Shown here: positions 1-7,304 of the stretch, one piece after another
Position numbering within the stretch: the stretch's first letter is position 1
How the letters are laid out: every line of letters starts with the position of its first letter
Assembly (NCBI GenBank): GCA_022819985.1
Contig: JAJEGH010000033.1
Coordinates: 62,001 to 126,000 of the forward strand
Length of the DNA: 64,000 bases
Reading direction: 5' to 3'
Origin: Alphaproteobacteria bacterium
GTDB lineage: Bacteria; Pseudomonadota; Alphaproteobacteria; Bin65
Made by a program: the position numbers and the translations under genes
Notes under the pieces: generated by a model
What the model saw: only the letters and a program-made list of their open reading frames with translations
What the model was told of the DNA's origin: nothing
The model's database searches: none

Positions 1-437
1 AACTCCTTTTCCAGGCCGCCCAGCATTTCGACCCGCACGGCAAGCGCCTCGCGGAACGGGACTTCGCCGTTCATCGCCTGCTGCGTGATCCGCCGGACGG
101 TCTCGCCGACGCCCAGGAGATCGGCCAGCTCGTCGACCATCTCGTTGCGGATCACCGTGGATTCCATGTCGGCGACCAGCAGCCGCTTGCGGCGGTTGTC
201 CGCGCCGGTCACGACCGCATCGACCGGCAGCCGGCCGACCGACTGTACGACGGCCGCCTGCGCAGCGCCGGGATCGCCGCCGGCGAACGGAATATCGCAG
301 GCCACCTGGGGCGACAGCCATTCGGGTTCGCCGCCCTCGGCGCCGGCGTCTTCCAGCGCCCAGCGCGCCGACGTGACGGTTCCGTCGGACAGGCGCGGCA
401 GCGCCGGGTTGGCAATAAGCGTCACGAAGTGACTCAT
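1..437 (-). CDS. serB: Phosphoserine phosphatase SerB (C-terminus beyond window)
   Basis: Hydrolyses O-phosphoserine to serine, the last step of serine synthesis, in the cytosol. Only the first 145 codons lie in the window. Residues 1-85 form the variable N-terminal region seen in bacterial SerB. Residues 90-94 read DMEST, the HAD motif I that carries the nucleophilic Asp and is characteristic of SerB, followed by IRNEMVDELADLLG as in the family. The ATG at 435-437 is the natural start, with a weak ribosome site. It is divergent from miaA with about 70 bp between them, so the two share a promoter region. The family is clear; the remaining HAD motifs lie outside the window. Confidence 0.9.
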   Translation of the reverse strand, partial: MSHFVTLIANPALPRLSDGTVTSARWALEDAGAEGGEPEWLSPQVACDIPFAGGDPGAAQAAVVQSVGRLPVDAVVTGADNRRKRLLVADMESTVIRNEMVDELADLLGVGETVRRITQQAMNGEVPFREALAVRVEMLGGLEKE

Positions 438-509
438 TGCGGGCGAAGATTATGGCGCCGATGAGAAATTTCCCTGCGGCGCAATCGGGAAACGGATGGC
501 GGGAAACGG

Positions 510-1487
510 ATGGGCCTGAGCACAACGGAAAGCCGGCCGGCAGACCTTCCGGCCCGGCCGGAGGAAGTCGTCGTCGTCGGCGGGCCGACCGCCAGCGGCA
601 AGTCCGAAATCGCCCTCGATATCGCACGGGAATTCGGCGGCGCGGTGATCAATGCCGACAGCATGCAGGTGTATCAGGAACTCAGAATCGTCACCGCGCG
701 GCCCGATGACGCGGCGTTGTCGGCCGCGCCGCACCGGCTGTACGGCATCCTGCCGGCGCGCGAGCGCTGCTCGGCCGGGCGCTGGCGGCGCATGGCGCTG
801 GACGAGATCGCCGCGGCGCGCCGGGCCGGGCTGCTGCCGGTCGTGGTCGGCGGCACCGGCTTGTATCTCAAGGCTCTGCTGGACGGGATCGCCGAGGTTC
901 CCGACATTCCGGAAGCGGCGATGCAGGCCGTTGCCGCCTGGCTGGACGAGGCCGGGCTCGAGGCCGGCCGCGAGCGATTGCGCGCCGTCGATCCGGCGAC
1001 CGCCGGGCGCCTGCCGGCCCTCGACCGCCAGCGGGTGATCCGCGCGCTTTCGGTCTACGAGCGGACCGGCCGACCGCTCTCCGCCTGGGCGAACGATACC
1101 GGCGGCGCGCCGCTTCTCCGCGCCTTCAGGATCGCCGCGCTGCCCGCGCGCGAGACGCTGTACCGGCGCATCGACGACCGGTTCGCGAGGATGATCGGGC
1201 GCGGCGCTCTGGACGAGGTTCGCAGGCTGGAAGCATTGCGGCTCGATCCTTCGCTGCCGGCGATGAAGGCGGTCGGCGTGCCGCAGATCCTGGCTCATCT
1301 CCGCGGCGAGACCGACCGCGCGACGATGATTACATGCGGCCAGACCGCAACCCGGCGCTTTGCCAAACGGCAGTTCACCTGGTTCCGGCGTCAATTTCGT
1401 TCGCCAGATGCCGTTTTTGCGCAATTTTCGGAAAGTATGCGCGACGAAATGTTTAATAAAATTCGTCAATTCCGGTTGACGGGGTAA
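510..1487 (+). CDS. miaA: tRNA dimethylallyltransferase MiaA
   Basis: Transfers a dimethylallyl group to N6 of A37 in tRNAs that read UNN codons. The 325-residue protein has the P-loop GPTASGKS near residues 25-32, then the family segments INADSMQVY and GGTGLYLKALLDG, and a C-terminal region ending in QFTWFRRQ. Length is normal for the family (about 300-320). It is followed by a clear intrinsic terminator, so it is probably transcribed separately from ilvB. The extreme C-terminal codons (about 1435-1487) are AT-richer than the rest. Confidence 0.95.
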   Translation: MGLSTTESRPADLPARPEEVVVVGGPTASGKSEIALDIAREFGGAVINADSMQVYQELRIVTARPDDAALSAAPHRLYGILPARERCSAGRWRRMALDEIAAARRAGLLPVVVGGTGLYLKALLDGIAEVPDIPEAAMQAVAAWLDEAGLEAGRERLRAVDPATAGRLPALDRQRVIRALSVYERTGRPLSAWANDTGGAPLLRAFRIAALPARETLYRRIDDRFARMIGRGALDEVRRLEALRLDPSLPAMKAVGVPQILAHLRGETDRATMITCGQTATRRFAKRQFTWFRRQFRSPDAVFAQFSESMRDEMFNKIRQFRLTG

Positions 1488-1508
1488 ATCGCCACTCGTA
1501 TTTCCCGG

Positions 1509-1554
1509 CTGCGGATAAACCGCAGTTCCCGCCGCCGCAAGCGGCGGTTTTTTT
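1509..1554 (+). terminator. Double-hairpin intrinsic terminator after miaA
   Basis: Two hairpins follow the miaA stop. The first is CTGCGG-ATAAA-CCGCAG (1509-1525). The second is CCGCCGC-AA-GCGGCGG (1532-1547) followed immediately by seven T. The second is a classical Rho-independent terminator. Because ilvB starts 114 bp downstream, the pair could also act as an attenuator, but no leader peptide rich in Ile/Val/Leu codons was found, so simple termination of miaA is preferred. Confidence 0.8.
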
Positions 1555-1617
1555 CGCTGCCGGACGGACCGGGATGCCGGCCGGCGCTGCCGTCGGCCGG
1601 GGCCGCCCGGCCCCCGG

Positions 1618-1659
1618 ACAAATCCGGCGAGACAAATCCGGCGAGACAAATCCCGGGAG
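1618..1659 (+). repeat. Three tandem 14-bp repeats just before ilvB
   Basis: The unit ACAAATCCGGCGAG occurs at 1618-1631 and 1632-1645 exactly, and as ACAAATCCCGGGAG at 1646-1659. The array ends 8 bp before the ilvB start codon, so its last unit supplies the purine-rich ribosome-binding sequence (GGGAGAC). It lies within the ilvB leader. Confidence 0.8.
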
Positions 1660-1667
1660 ACGGATCG

Positions 1668-3428
1668 ATGTCGCAAGAGATGACAGGATCGGAAATCGTC
1701 CTGCGCGCCCTGGTCGACCAGGGCGTCGACACGGTATTCGGCTATCCCGGCGGCGCCGTGCTGCCGATTTACGACGCCCTGCACGTCCAGAATTCGATCC
1801 GGCACATCCTGGTGCGCCAGGAAGGCGGGGCGGTCCACGCCGCCGAAGGCTATGCGCGCTCCACCGGCAAGGTCGGCGTCGTGCTGGTGACCTCCGGTCC
1901 CGGCGCGACCAACGCCGTCACGGGGCTGACCGATGCGCTGATGGATTCCGTGCCGGTGGTCTGCCTGACCGGCCAGGTGCCGACCCATCTGATCGGTAAC
2001 GACGCCTTCCAGGAGGCCGACACCACCGGCATCACCCGGCCCTGCACCAAGCACAATTATCTGGTGAAGGACATCGACGGCCTGGCGCAGACCGTCCACG
2101 AGGCCTTCTATGTCGCGCGCAGCGGCCGGCCGGGCCCGGTCGTGATCGACCTGCCCAAGGATATCCTGCAGGGCAAGGGCAGCTATGCGCCGCCGTCGGT
2201 CAACGGCCACCGGTCGTACAAGCCGAAGAGGAAAGGCGATATCGACCGGATCGAAGAGGCCGCCGCGGCGATGGCCCAGGCCGAGCGCCCGCTGTTCTAC
2301 TGCGGCGGCGGCGTCATCAACGCCGGGCCGAAGGCGTCGCACCTGCTGACCGAGCTGGTCAAGCTGACCGGGTTTCCCTGCACGCTGACGCTGATGGGCC
2401 TTGGCGCCCTGCCCGCCTCCAGCAAGCAGTTCCTCGGCATGGTCGGCATGCATGGCACCTACGAGAGCAATCTCGCCATGCACCATTGCGACCTGATGAT
2501 CAACATCGGCGCCCGCTTCGACGACCGGGTGACCGGCAAGCTGGACGAATTCGCGCCCCATTCGAAGAAGATCCACGTCGATATCGATCCGTCCTCGATC
2601 AACAAGAATGTCCGGGCCGACATTCCGATCGTCGGCGACGCCGCCCATGTGATCGAGGACCTGACCAAGGTCTGGAAGGCCCGGCAGTATCGCGCCGACC
2701 GGAAGAAACTGGACGCCTGGTGGGCGCAGATCGACGAGTGGCGGGGCCGGGACTGCCTGAAATACAAGCCGTCGGACACGCTGATAAAACCGCAATACGC
2801 GCTGGAGCGGCTGCGCGAACTGACCAGGGGCCGGGACGATGTCTTCGTCACCACCGAGGTCGGCCAGCACCAGATGTGGGCGGCCCAGTTCCTGCCCTTC
2901 GAGAAGCCGAACCACTGGATGACCTCGGGCGGCCTCGGCACGATGGGCTACGGCCTGCCGGCCGCGATGGGCGTGCAGGTCGCCCATCCCGACGCCCTGG
3001 TGATCGACGTGGCCGGCGAAGCCTCCGTCCTGATGAACATCCAGGAGATGAGCACGGTGGCGCAGTATCGCCTGCCGGTGAAGATCTTCATCCTCAACAA
3101 CGAGTATATGGGCATGGTCCGCCAGTGGCAGGAGCTGCTGCACGGCGGGCGCTATTCGGAAAGCTACATGGATTCGCTGCCCGATTTCGTGAAGCTGGCG
3201 GAGAGTTTCGGCGCCGTCGGCCTGCGCGCGGAGAAGCCTGAGGATGTGGACGGTGTGATCGAGGAGATGATCGCGGTCGACAAGGCGGTAATCGCCGACA
3301 TCCTGGTCGACAAGGCGGAGAACTGCTTCCCGATGATCCCGTCCGGCGCCGCGCACCACAAGATGCTGCTCGGCCCCGAGGACCAGGCCGACAATCCGGT
3401 CTCCGAAGAAGGCATGGTGCTGGTCTAG
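1668..3428 (+). CDS. ilvB: Acetolactate synthase large subunit IlvB
   Basis: Thiamine-diphosphate enzyme that condenses two pyruvates, or pyruvate with 2-oxobutyrate, in the first common step of valine, leucine and isoleucine synthesis. The 586-residue protein has the catalytic Glu in GGAVHAAEGYARS (near residue 60), a central FAD/Rossmann domain, and the ThDP/Mg motif starting GEASVLMNIQEMS near residue 450, ending with NNEYMGMVRQWQELLH. The GEAS form in place of GDAS is, as far as I recall, usual in alphaproteobacteria. ilvN follows after 48 bp, giving a normal ilvBN operon. A terminator and a tandem-repeat leader lie upstream. Confidence 0.96.
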   Translation: MSQEMTGSEIVLRALVDQGVDTVFGYPGGAVLPIYDALHVQNSIRHILVRQEGGAVHAAEGYARSTGKVGVVLVTSGPGATNAVTGLTDALMDSVPVVCLTGQVPTHLIGNDAFQEADTTGITRPCTKHNYLVKDIDGLAQTVHEAFYVARSGRPGPVVIDLPKDILQGKGSYAPPSVNGHRSYKPKRKGDIDRIEEAAAAMAQAERPLFYCGGGVINAGPKASHLLTELVKLTGFPCTLTLMGLGALPASSKQFLGMVGMHGTYESNLAMHHCDLMINIGARFDDRVTGKLDEFAPHSKKIHVDIDPSSINKNVRADIPIVGDAAHVIEDLTKVWKARQYRADRKKLDAWWAQIDEWRGRDCLKYKPSDTLIKPQYALERLRELTRGRDDVFVTTEVGQHQMWAAQFLPFEKPNHWMTSGGLGTMGYGLPAAMGVQVAHPDALVIDVAGEASVLMNIQEMSTVAQYRLPVKIFILNNEYMGMVRQWQELLHGGRYSESYMDSLPDFVKLAESFGAVGLRAEKPEDVDGVIEEMIAVDKAVIADILVDKAENCFPMIPSGAAHHKMLLGPEDQADNPVSEEGMVLV

Positions 3429-3476
3429 GCGCCGGCCGCCGGATAGAGCCCCCAACGAACGACGGCAGGAAGAGCC

Positions 3477-3974
3477 ATGACCGAACGGCACGTCATCGCC
3501 GTGCTGGTGGATAACGAACCCGGCGTGCTCGCCCGGGTCATCGGCCTGTTTTCCGGCCGCGGCTACAATATCGAGAGCCTGACGGTCTCGGAGGTCGATG
3601 CCGAGGCCGGCCTGTCGCGCATCAACGTGGTGACCATCGGCACGCCGATGATCATCGAGCAGATCAAGAACCAGCTCGACCGGCTGGTGCCGGTCCATTC
3701 GGTCCGCGACCTGACCGAGGAGGGCCCGCATGTCGAGACCGAGCTGGCGCTGCTCAAGGTCGCCGGCCAGGGCGACAAGCGGGTCGAGGCCCTGCGCATC
3801 GCGGACATCTTCGGCGCCAAGGTGGACGATACGACGCTGGAATCCTTCATCTTCCGGCTCGACGGGCAGACCGAGAAGATCGACCGCTTCATCGGCCTGA
3901 TGAAGCCGCTCGGCCTGATCGAGGTCGCCCGCACCGGCGCGGTCGCGATCAGCCGGGGGAAAGAGGGAATTTAG
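3477..3974 (+). CDS. ilvN: Acetolactate synthase regulatory subunit IlvN/IlvH
   Basis: Small subunit that activates IlvB and confers valine feedback inhibition. The 165-residue protein has an N-terminal ACT domain (residues 1-75) starting HVIAVLVDNEPGVLARVIG with FSGRGYNIESLTVS, and the C-terminal ALS_ss_C domain (about 80-160). The length is that of the IlvH type. The start ATG has a good ribosome site (AGGAAGAG). It forms an operon with ilvB upstream. Confidence 0.95.
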   Translation: MTERHVIAVLVDNEPGVLARVIGLFSGRGYNIESLTVSEVDAEAGLSRINVVTIGTPMIIEQIKNQLDRLVPVHSVRDLTEEGPHVETELALLKVAGQGDKRVEALRIADIFGAKVDDTTLESFIFRLDGQTEKIDRFIGLMKPLGLIEVARTGAVAISRGKEGI

Positions 3975-4028
3975 CGGGCGGGCCGGATGCCCCCGTGCGC
4001 GCCGCCCCGGCCGGCGACTTTGCCCGTT

Positions 4029-4418
4029 TCAGGCAGGGTCGAGTATCTCTCGCGCGGCTGCTTTCTGAACGAATGCGGAGCGCGTCATGCCACGCATGCG
4101 CGCCGCCTCGTCAAGGGTATCGAGGAACCCCTTCTCCAGGCTCAAGTTCACCCGCACGACCCGCTTCCGGTCCCGCACATAGGGAATCATCATCAGCACC
4201 GCTCCCTCCGCGATGCTCTCGGCAACTTGCTCGCGTACCGCTTCGATGCCGTGCGGCGGCGCCGGCTCACCGTCCTCGAAGAACAGGCTCAACGCCTCGA
4301 TAGCGTTGGGAACGATGTTATCGAAGCTGTCGGCGGCCGAATAGCATCCCGGCACCTCCGGAAACCGGACCCCGTAGGCGCTTTCGGGGTCCTTGTCGAT
4401 GACGGCGACGTAGTGCAT
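4029..4418 (-). CDS. hicB: HicB-type antitoxin
   Basis: Antitoxin and transcriptional autoregulator of a HicAB module. The 129-residue protein has an N-terminal partial RNase-H-like HicB fold (YVAVIDKDPESAYGVRFPEV, then PGCYSAADSFDNIVPNAIEAL, about residues 3-50) and a C-terminal ribbon-helix-helix-like segment (RVVRVNLSLEKGFLDTLDEA, about 88-107) that would bind the operator. It lies 10 bp downstream of hicA on the same strand, the usual toxin-first order of this family. Confidence 0.9.
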   Translation of the reverse strand: MHYVAVIDKDPESAYGVRFPEVPGCYSAADSFDNIVPNAIEALSLFFEDGEPAPPHGIEAVREQVAESIAEGAVLMMIPYVRDRKRVVRVNLSLEKGFLDTLDEAARMRGMTRSAFVQKAAAREILDPA

Positions 4419-4428
4419 GGCTGCCTCC

Positions 4429-4611
4429 TCAGTTCCAGCCCACCCGCCTGGCGATGCTCCGGGCGGTGCCGAAGGGCAAGTCCTTCTTCGGATGCGGTAC
4501 GACCACGGTGATCGCGCCTTTTCTGAACTTGTGGTGCGATCCCTTGACGTTCACCAGTTCGAACCCCTCGGCCTTGAGACGCTTGACGATGTCTCGGCTG
4601 TTACGCAACAT
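4429..4611 (-). CDS. hicA: HicA-type mRNA interferase toxin
   Basis: Small double-stranded-RNA-binding-fold toxin that cleaves mRNA on the ribosome-free transcript. The 60-residue protein starts MLRNSRDIVKRLKAEGFEL and contains the catalytic His region GSHHKFRKG (near residue 28) and the conserved VPHPKKDLPFGTARSI. An in-frame TTG lies six bases upstream at 4617, but a TATAAT box occupies 4617-4622, so the ATG at 4611 is chosen and the mRNA is probably leaderless. hicB follows directly. Confidence 0.88.
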   Translation of the reverse strand: MLRNSRDIVKRLKAEGFELVNVKGSHHKFRKGAITVVVPHPKKDLPFGTARSIARRVGWN

Positions 4612-4616
4612 GCGCA

Positions 4617-4645
4617 ATTATATACACACCAAGGCAACGATGCAA
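4617..4645 (-). promoter_or_regulatory. Sigma-70-like promoter of hicAB
   Basis: On the minus strand TTGCAT (4645-4640) is followed after exactly 17 bp by a perfect TATAAT (4622-4617). Transcription would start about 4611-4609, at or beside the hicA ATG, leaving no room for a ribosome-binding site. Confidence 0.6.
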
Positions 4646-4750
4646 CGCACGCGCCGCCCGACAGGCTCGAAGGATGCCGTCTCGATCGCGGCGCCTCCTC
4701 CTGCCGCGAGGCCGCTCGGGATGACGGCAAGGCGGTGGGGTGCCGGGAAA

Positions 4751-4790
4751 TGTCATGATGTGTCATGAAATGTCATGTTCCGTCATGGCG
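4751..4790. repeat. GTCATG 10-bp tandem array, copy 1 (four units)
   Basis: Units are TGTCATGATG, TGTCATGAAA, TGTCATGTTC and CGTCATGGCG. The core GTCATG recurs every 10 bp, about one helical turn. The same units in the same order recur at 5008-5037 and 5351-5380. No gene is present here. Confidence 0.9.
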
Positions 4791-4823
4791 CTTCGGGCTC
4801 GCACCGAACGCAACGCCGCGTCG

Positions 4824-4971
4824 CCCCGGACCCCGATCCGGGGCCCAGAGTCGCCAGGCACGATTTTCGCGGCCGGCCCCTTCGACTTCGCTCAGAGCCT
4901 GCCCTGAGCTTGCCGAAGGGCAGGCTCTGGACCCCGGATTTCCGCTTCGCTCCCCGGATCGGGGTCCGGGG
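4824..4971. repeat. Palindromic repeat element with 20-bp terminal inverted repeats
   Basis: The left end CCCCGGACCCCGATCCGGGG (4824-4843) is the exact reverse complement of 4952-4971. Inside, CAGAGCCTGCCC (4893-4904) pairs exactly with 4918-4929. The 148-bp unit could fold into a long hairpin. It encodes nothing and lies between GTCATG arrays 1 and 2. The internal CTTCGACTTCGCTCA resembles short dispersed repeats common in alphaproteobacteria. Confidence 0.8.
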
Positions 4972-5007
4972 CAGGCATCCGGGGCGGCGAGGGAGGGGGT
5001 TCGGAAG

Positions 5008-5037
5008 TGTCATGATGTGTCATGAAATGTCATGATC
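5008..5037. repeat. GTCATG 10-bp tandem array, copy 2 (three units)
   Basis: Units TGTCATGATG, TGTCATGAAA and TGTCATGATC, identical in order to array 1 apart from the last two bases of the third unit. Confidence 0.9.
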
Positions 5038-5068
5038 CGGTCCTTTCTTCGTCCTGACCGCGTGGCTG

Positions 5069-5084
5069 GACAGAACGGTCTGTC
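5069..5084. promoter_or_regulatory. TetR-type palindrome without a gene
   Basis: GACAGAACGGTCTGTC is a near-perfect palindrome, with one mismatched pair (A5075/G5078). It closely resembles the palindrome at 13816-13829. TetR-family operators often have this form. No tetR gene or regulated gene lies beside it in this window. Confidence 0.35.
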
Positions 5085-5170
5085 TTTCGAAAAAAGACGC
5101 GGCGAGGAATTTTATCATAGCACCCCCGGCGCCGTTCCCTCCCGTCGTTCCGACCCAAGCGGCCCCCCAC

Positions 5171-5327
5171 CCGTCATTTCGACCGAAGCGGCGTCAGCCG
5201 CGCAGCGGAGAAATCCGGCTGGCGACGGGCGCCGGCCGGAGGCACTGCCCTGCGGCGTCGATGGAACGCCCGCCAGATTTCTCCGCTCCGCCCCGGCCGG
5301 GGGCCGGGGCTCCGGTCGAAATGACGG
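5171..5327. repeat. Miniature inverted-repeat element, copy A
   Basis: CCGTCATTTCGACCG at 5171-5185 is the exact reverse complement of 5313-5327, giving a 157-bp element with 15-bp terminal inverted repeats and internal GGAGAAATC / GATTTCTCC arms. A homologous element lies in inverted orientation at 13982-14165: shared interior blocks include AATCCGGCTGGCGACGG and AGGCACTGCCCTG. It is non-coding. Confidence 0.8.
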
Positions 5328-5350
5328 CAGGGGGCGGCGGTATTGCAATG

Positions 5351-5380
5351 TGTCATGAAATGTCATGATCCGTCATGCGC
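5351..5380. repeat. GTCATG 10-bp tandem array, copy 3
   Basis: Units TGTCATGAAA, TGTCATGATC and CGTCATGCGC. The preceding 10 bp (TATTGCAATG) looks like a decayed further unit in phase. The remaining 220 bp to the next gene (5381-5602) shows no gene or clear motif. Confidence 0.85.
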
Positions 5381-5602
5381 CGCCGCCCGACGGCATTCCC
5401 TGTCGATCGAATGCCTTTTGTTCATATAATGTTCTAAACTCGAATTTCAAGCGATTTTTTCGAAATCCGCACCGGTCCAAGCATGGGCCGGAGGCGGCCG
5501 GCGCTGCATCGCCGCAATCCGCCTTGCGGTATCCGCAAAGTGCTGGACCTCCTCCGGGCGCAAGGGGCGTAACGAAACCGTTGGCCGAAGCGCCGCCGCG
5601 TT

Positions 5603-5920
5603 TCAGAGCCGGATGAAGACGGTTCCGCCCTCGACCTTTACGGGATAGGTCGCCAGGTCCTCGCACACGGGCGCCGACAGGGCCTTGCCGGTGACGATAT
5701 CGAAACGGCCCTGGTGCAGCGGACACTCGATGACCGTGCCGATGACCAGCCCGTCGCCGAGATGCTGGCGCTCGTGGGTGCAGTAGCCGTCGGTGGCGAA
5801 GAAGCCCCGCTCCGTGTTGTAGACCGCGAAGCTGCGGCCGTCCCGGTCCCAGCGGATCAGGTCCTCTTCGTCGATATCGTCCGCCGCGCAGACCTCGATC
5901 CACTCGCCCATGCCCCGCAT
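5603..5920 (-). CDS. Rieske-type [2Fe-2S] ferredoxin
   Basis: Small electron carrier, likely donor to an oxygenase or desaturase. The 105-residue protein has both Rieske cluster motifs: CTHERQH near residues 47-53 and CPLHQGRF near 66-73, giving two Cys and two His ligands. Size fits a stand-alone BphF/NdoA-type ferredoxin. The chosen start leaves a 6-bp gap to the stop of the M24 gene; a second ATG at 5911 is also possible. It is the last gene of a three-gene operon with a histidine-box desaturase, the most likely redox partner. That pairing is inferred from context. Confidence 0.88.
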   Translation of the reverse strand: MRGMGEWIEVCAADDIDEEDLIRWDRDGRSFAVYNTERGFFATDGYCTHERQHLGDGLVIGTVIECPLHQGRFDIVTGKALSAPVCEDLATYPVKVEGGTVFIRL

Positions 5921-5926
5921 CCCCGC

Positions 5927-7225
5927 TCAGACTTCGCGGCTGAGGAGCGAGTCCTCGTAGGGGTAGCGCGACAGCACGACCGGCCCGCTTTCGGTCACCA
6001 GAACCTGGTCCTCCAGCTTCACCCCCTCGGCGCCGCCGACCTCGCCGACATAGCTTTCGACGCAGATGGTCATGCCGGCCTCGAACGCGCCGTCGTAATG
6101 CTCGTCATGCGCGGGAGAATGGTGGATGACCGGCCATTCGTCGCCCATGCCGACGCCGTGCGCGAGGCAGGGATAGGGCTGGTCGCCATAGCCGGCTTCC
6201 TGAACGTAGCGGCCGGCGATGAAATCGCGGAACGACGCGCCGGCGCGCAGGAGCTGCGTATTGTGCATCACCTCGTTCCAGGCCAGCGTGTAGAGCTTTC
6301 TCTGTTCTTCGCCCGGCCGGCCCGGCCCGCAATGAAAGGCGCGGCTGACATCGGCGCCGTAGCTGAACGGGCCGATCACCCCGCAGTCGAACGCCACGAG
6401 GTCGCCGGCCCGGACCGTCCGGCTCGACGCTTCCTGCTGCCACGGATTGGTGCGGTCGCCCGAGGCGAGCAGCCGGTATTCGAGCCATTCGCCGCCATGC
6501 TCGATCGCCGCCTGCCACATCAGGGCCCAGAGCTCCTGTTCCGCAATGCCGGGCCGCAGGGCCTCGCGCATGCGGGTCATGCCGTCCTCGGCCGCCGCCA
6601 GGGCGAGGTTCATGGCCAGGATTTCCTCCGGGCACTTGATCTTGCGGGCATGGGCGAGAACCGGCGCTGCGTCGACCGGCGCGAACCCCTCTTCCGCCAA
6701 CGCCTGCCGGGCGCAAAGACCGACACGGTCGATGCCGACCCTTGCGCCGCCGCCGCAACGCGCCTTCAGGAGATCGCCCGTCTGCGCGGCCCATCTGCGC
6801 GCCATCTCCCGCTGCCGCGCGCCGGCGAACATGTAGGACAGCGGCAAATGATCGTCGCGGACCTCGTCGATCGTTTCGAGCTGCCCGCCGGTGTTCCGCC
6901 CCGGTTCGCTGTCGAAGTAGACGACCGGGCCGCTGGCGGGCACGAACAGGTAGCCGGCCAGGATATGCATCTGGAACAGCGCGCAGTTGCGCACGCCCGT
7001 CGCGTAGCGGATCGACAGCGGCTCGGCCAGGATGACGGCGTCGAGGCCGTGGGCGGCGATCTGCTCGCGCAGCCGGTTGAGGCGCCAGGCGCGCATCCGC
7101 GGCACGTCGATCGGCGCTTCGGTATCGGTCGCCCGCGTGGGCGGCGTGATCCGGGCGGCCTGCTCCAGCGTCAGCGGCTGCGGCCGGGCGGCGAAGCGCT
7201 TCCGGTAGTCCGCGGCGTCGTTCAC
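5927..7225 (-). CDS. M24-family protein related to DMSP lyase DddP
   Basis: The 432-residue protein has a creatinase-type N-terminal domain (about residues 40-180, with RMRAWRLNRL and IRYATG) and a C-terminal pita-bread M24 domain. Five metal ligands of the fold are visible: Asp in FDCGVIG, Asp in ADVSR, His in CLAHGVGMGDEWP, Glu in CVESYVG and Glu in KLEDQVL. Segments such as GGEWLEYRLLASGDRTNPW and KLEDQVLVTE closely match DddP, the cofactor-free DMSP lyase, as I remember that sequence. DddP has FDTD where this protein has FDCG, so one DddP metal-site Asp is replaced by Gly. It may be a DddP relative acting on another substrate, or a peptidase. It lies between desaturase and ferredoxin genes. 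Confidence 0.8.
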   Translation of the reverse strand: MNDAADYRKRFAARPQPLTLEQAARITPPTRATDTEAPIDVPRMRAWRLNRLREQIAAHGLDAVILAEPLSIRYATGVRNCALFQMHILAGYLFVPASGPVVYFDSEPGRNTGGQLETIDEVRDDHLPLSYMFAGARQREMARRWAAQTGDLLKARCGGGARVGIDRVGLCARQALAEEGFAPVDAAPVLAHARKIKCPEEILAMNLALAAAEDGMTRMREALRPGIAEQELWALMWQAAIEHGGEWLEYRLLASGDRTNPWQQEASSRTVRAGDLVAFDCGVIGPFSYGADVSRAFHCGPGRPGEEQRKLYTLAWNEVMHNTQLLRAGASFRDFIAGRYVQEAGYGDQPYPCLAHGVGMGDEWPVIHHSPAHDEHYDGAFEAGMTICVESYVGEVGGAEGVKLEDQVLVTESGPVVLSRYPYEDSLLSREV

Positions 7226-7304
7226 CGAAGCACCGGCCGGAGTTTGTCGAGGGCTTTGCCAATTCCTCGCGGCACCCGGGCCGCCGCTGCAAGGCGCTCT
7301 CGCA

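Noticed and set aside
1509..1667. Transcription attenuator controlling ilvB
   Set aside because: A terminator is present, but there is no leader peptide with branched-chain amino-acid codons and no clear antiterminator pairing with the ilvB leader; termination of miaA explains it.
450..3731. A 1093-codon open frame on the minus strand opposite miaA and ilvB
   Set aside because: It lies antisense to two clearly real genes, has low-complexity His/Arg/Asp-rich sequence and no recognisable domain; such frames are common in GC-rich DNA.
4765..5035. Two overlapping 86-codon frames sharing KCHDVS-like ends
   Set aside because: They are translations of the GTCATG arrays and the hairpin element; no start signal or homology.
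4751..5380. CRISPR array
   Set aside because: The repeated units are 10 bp, contiguous and without unique spacers; the larger spacing is irregular and no cas genes are near.
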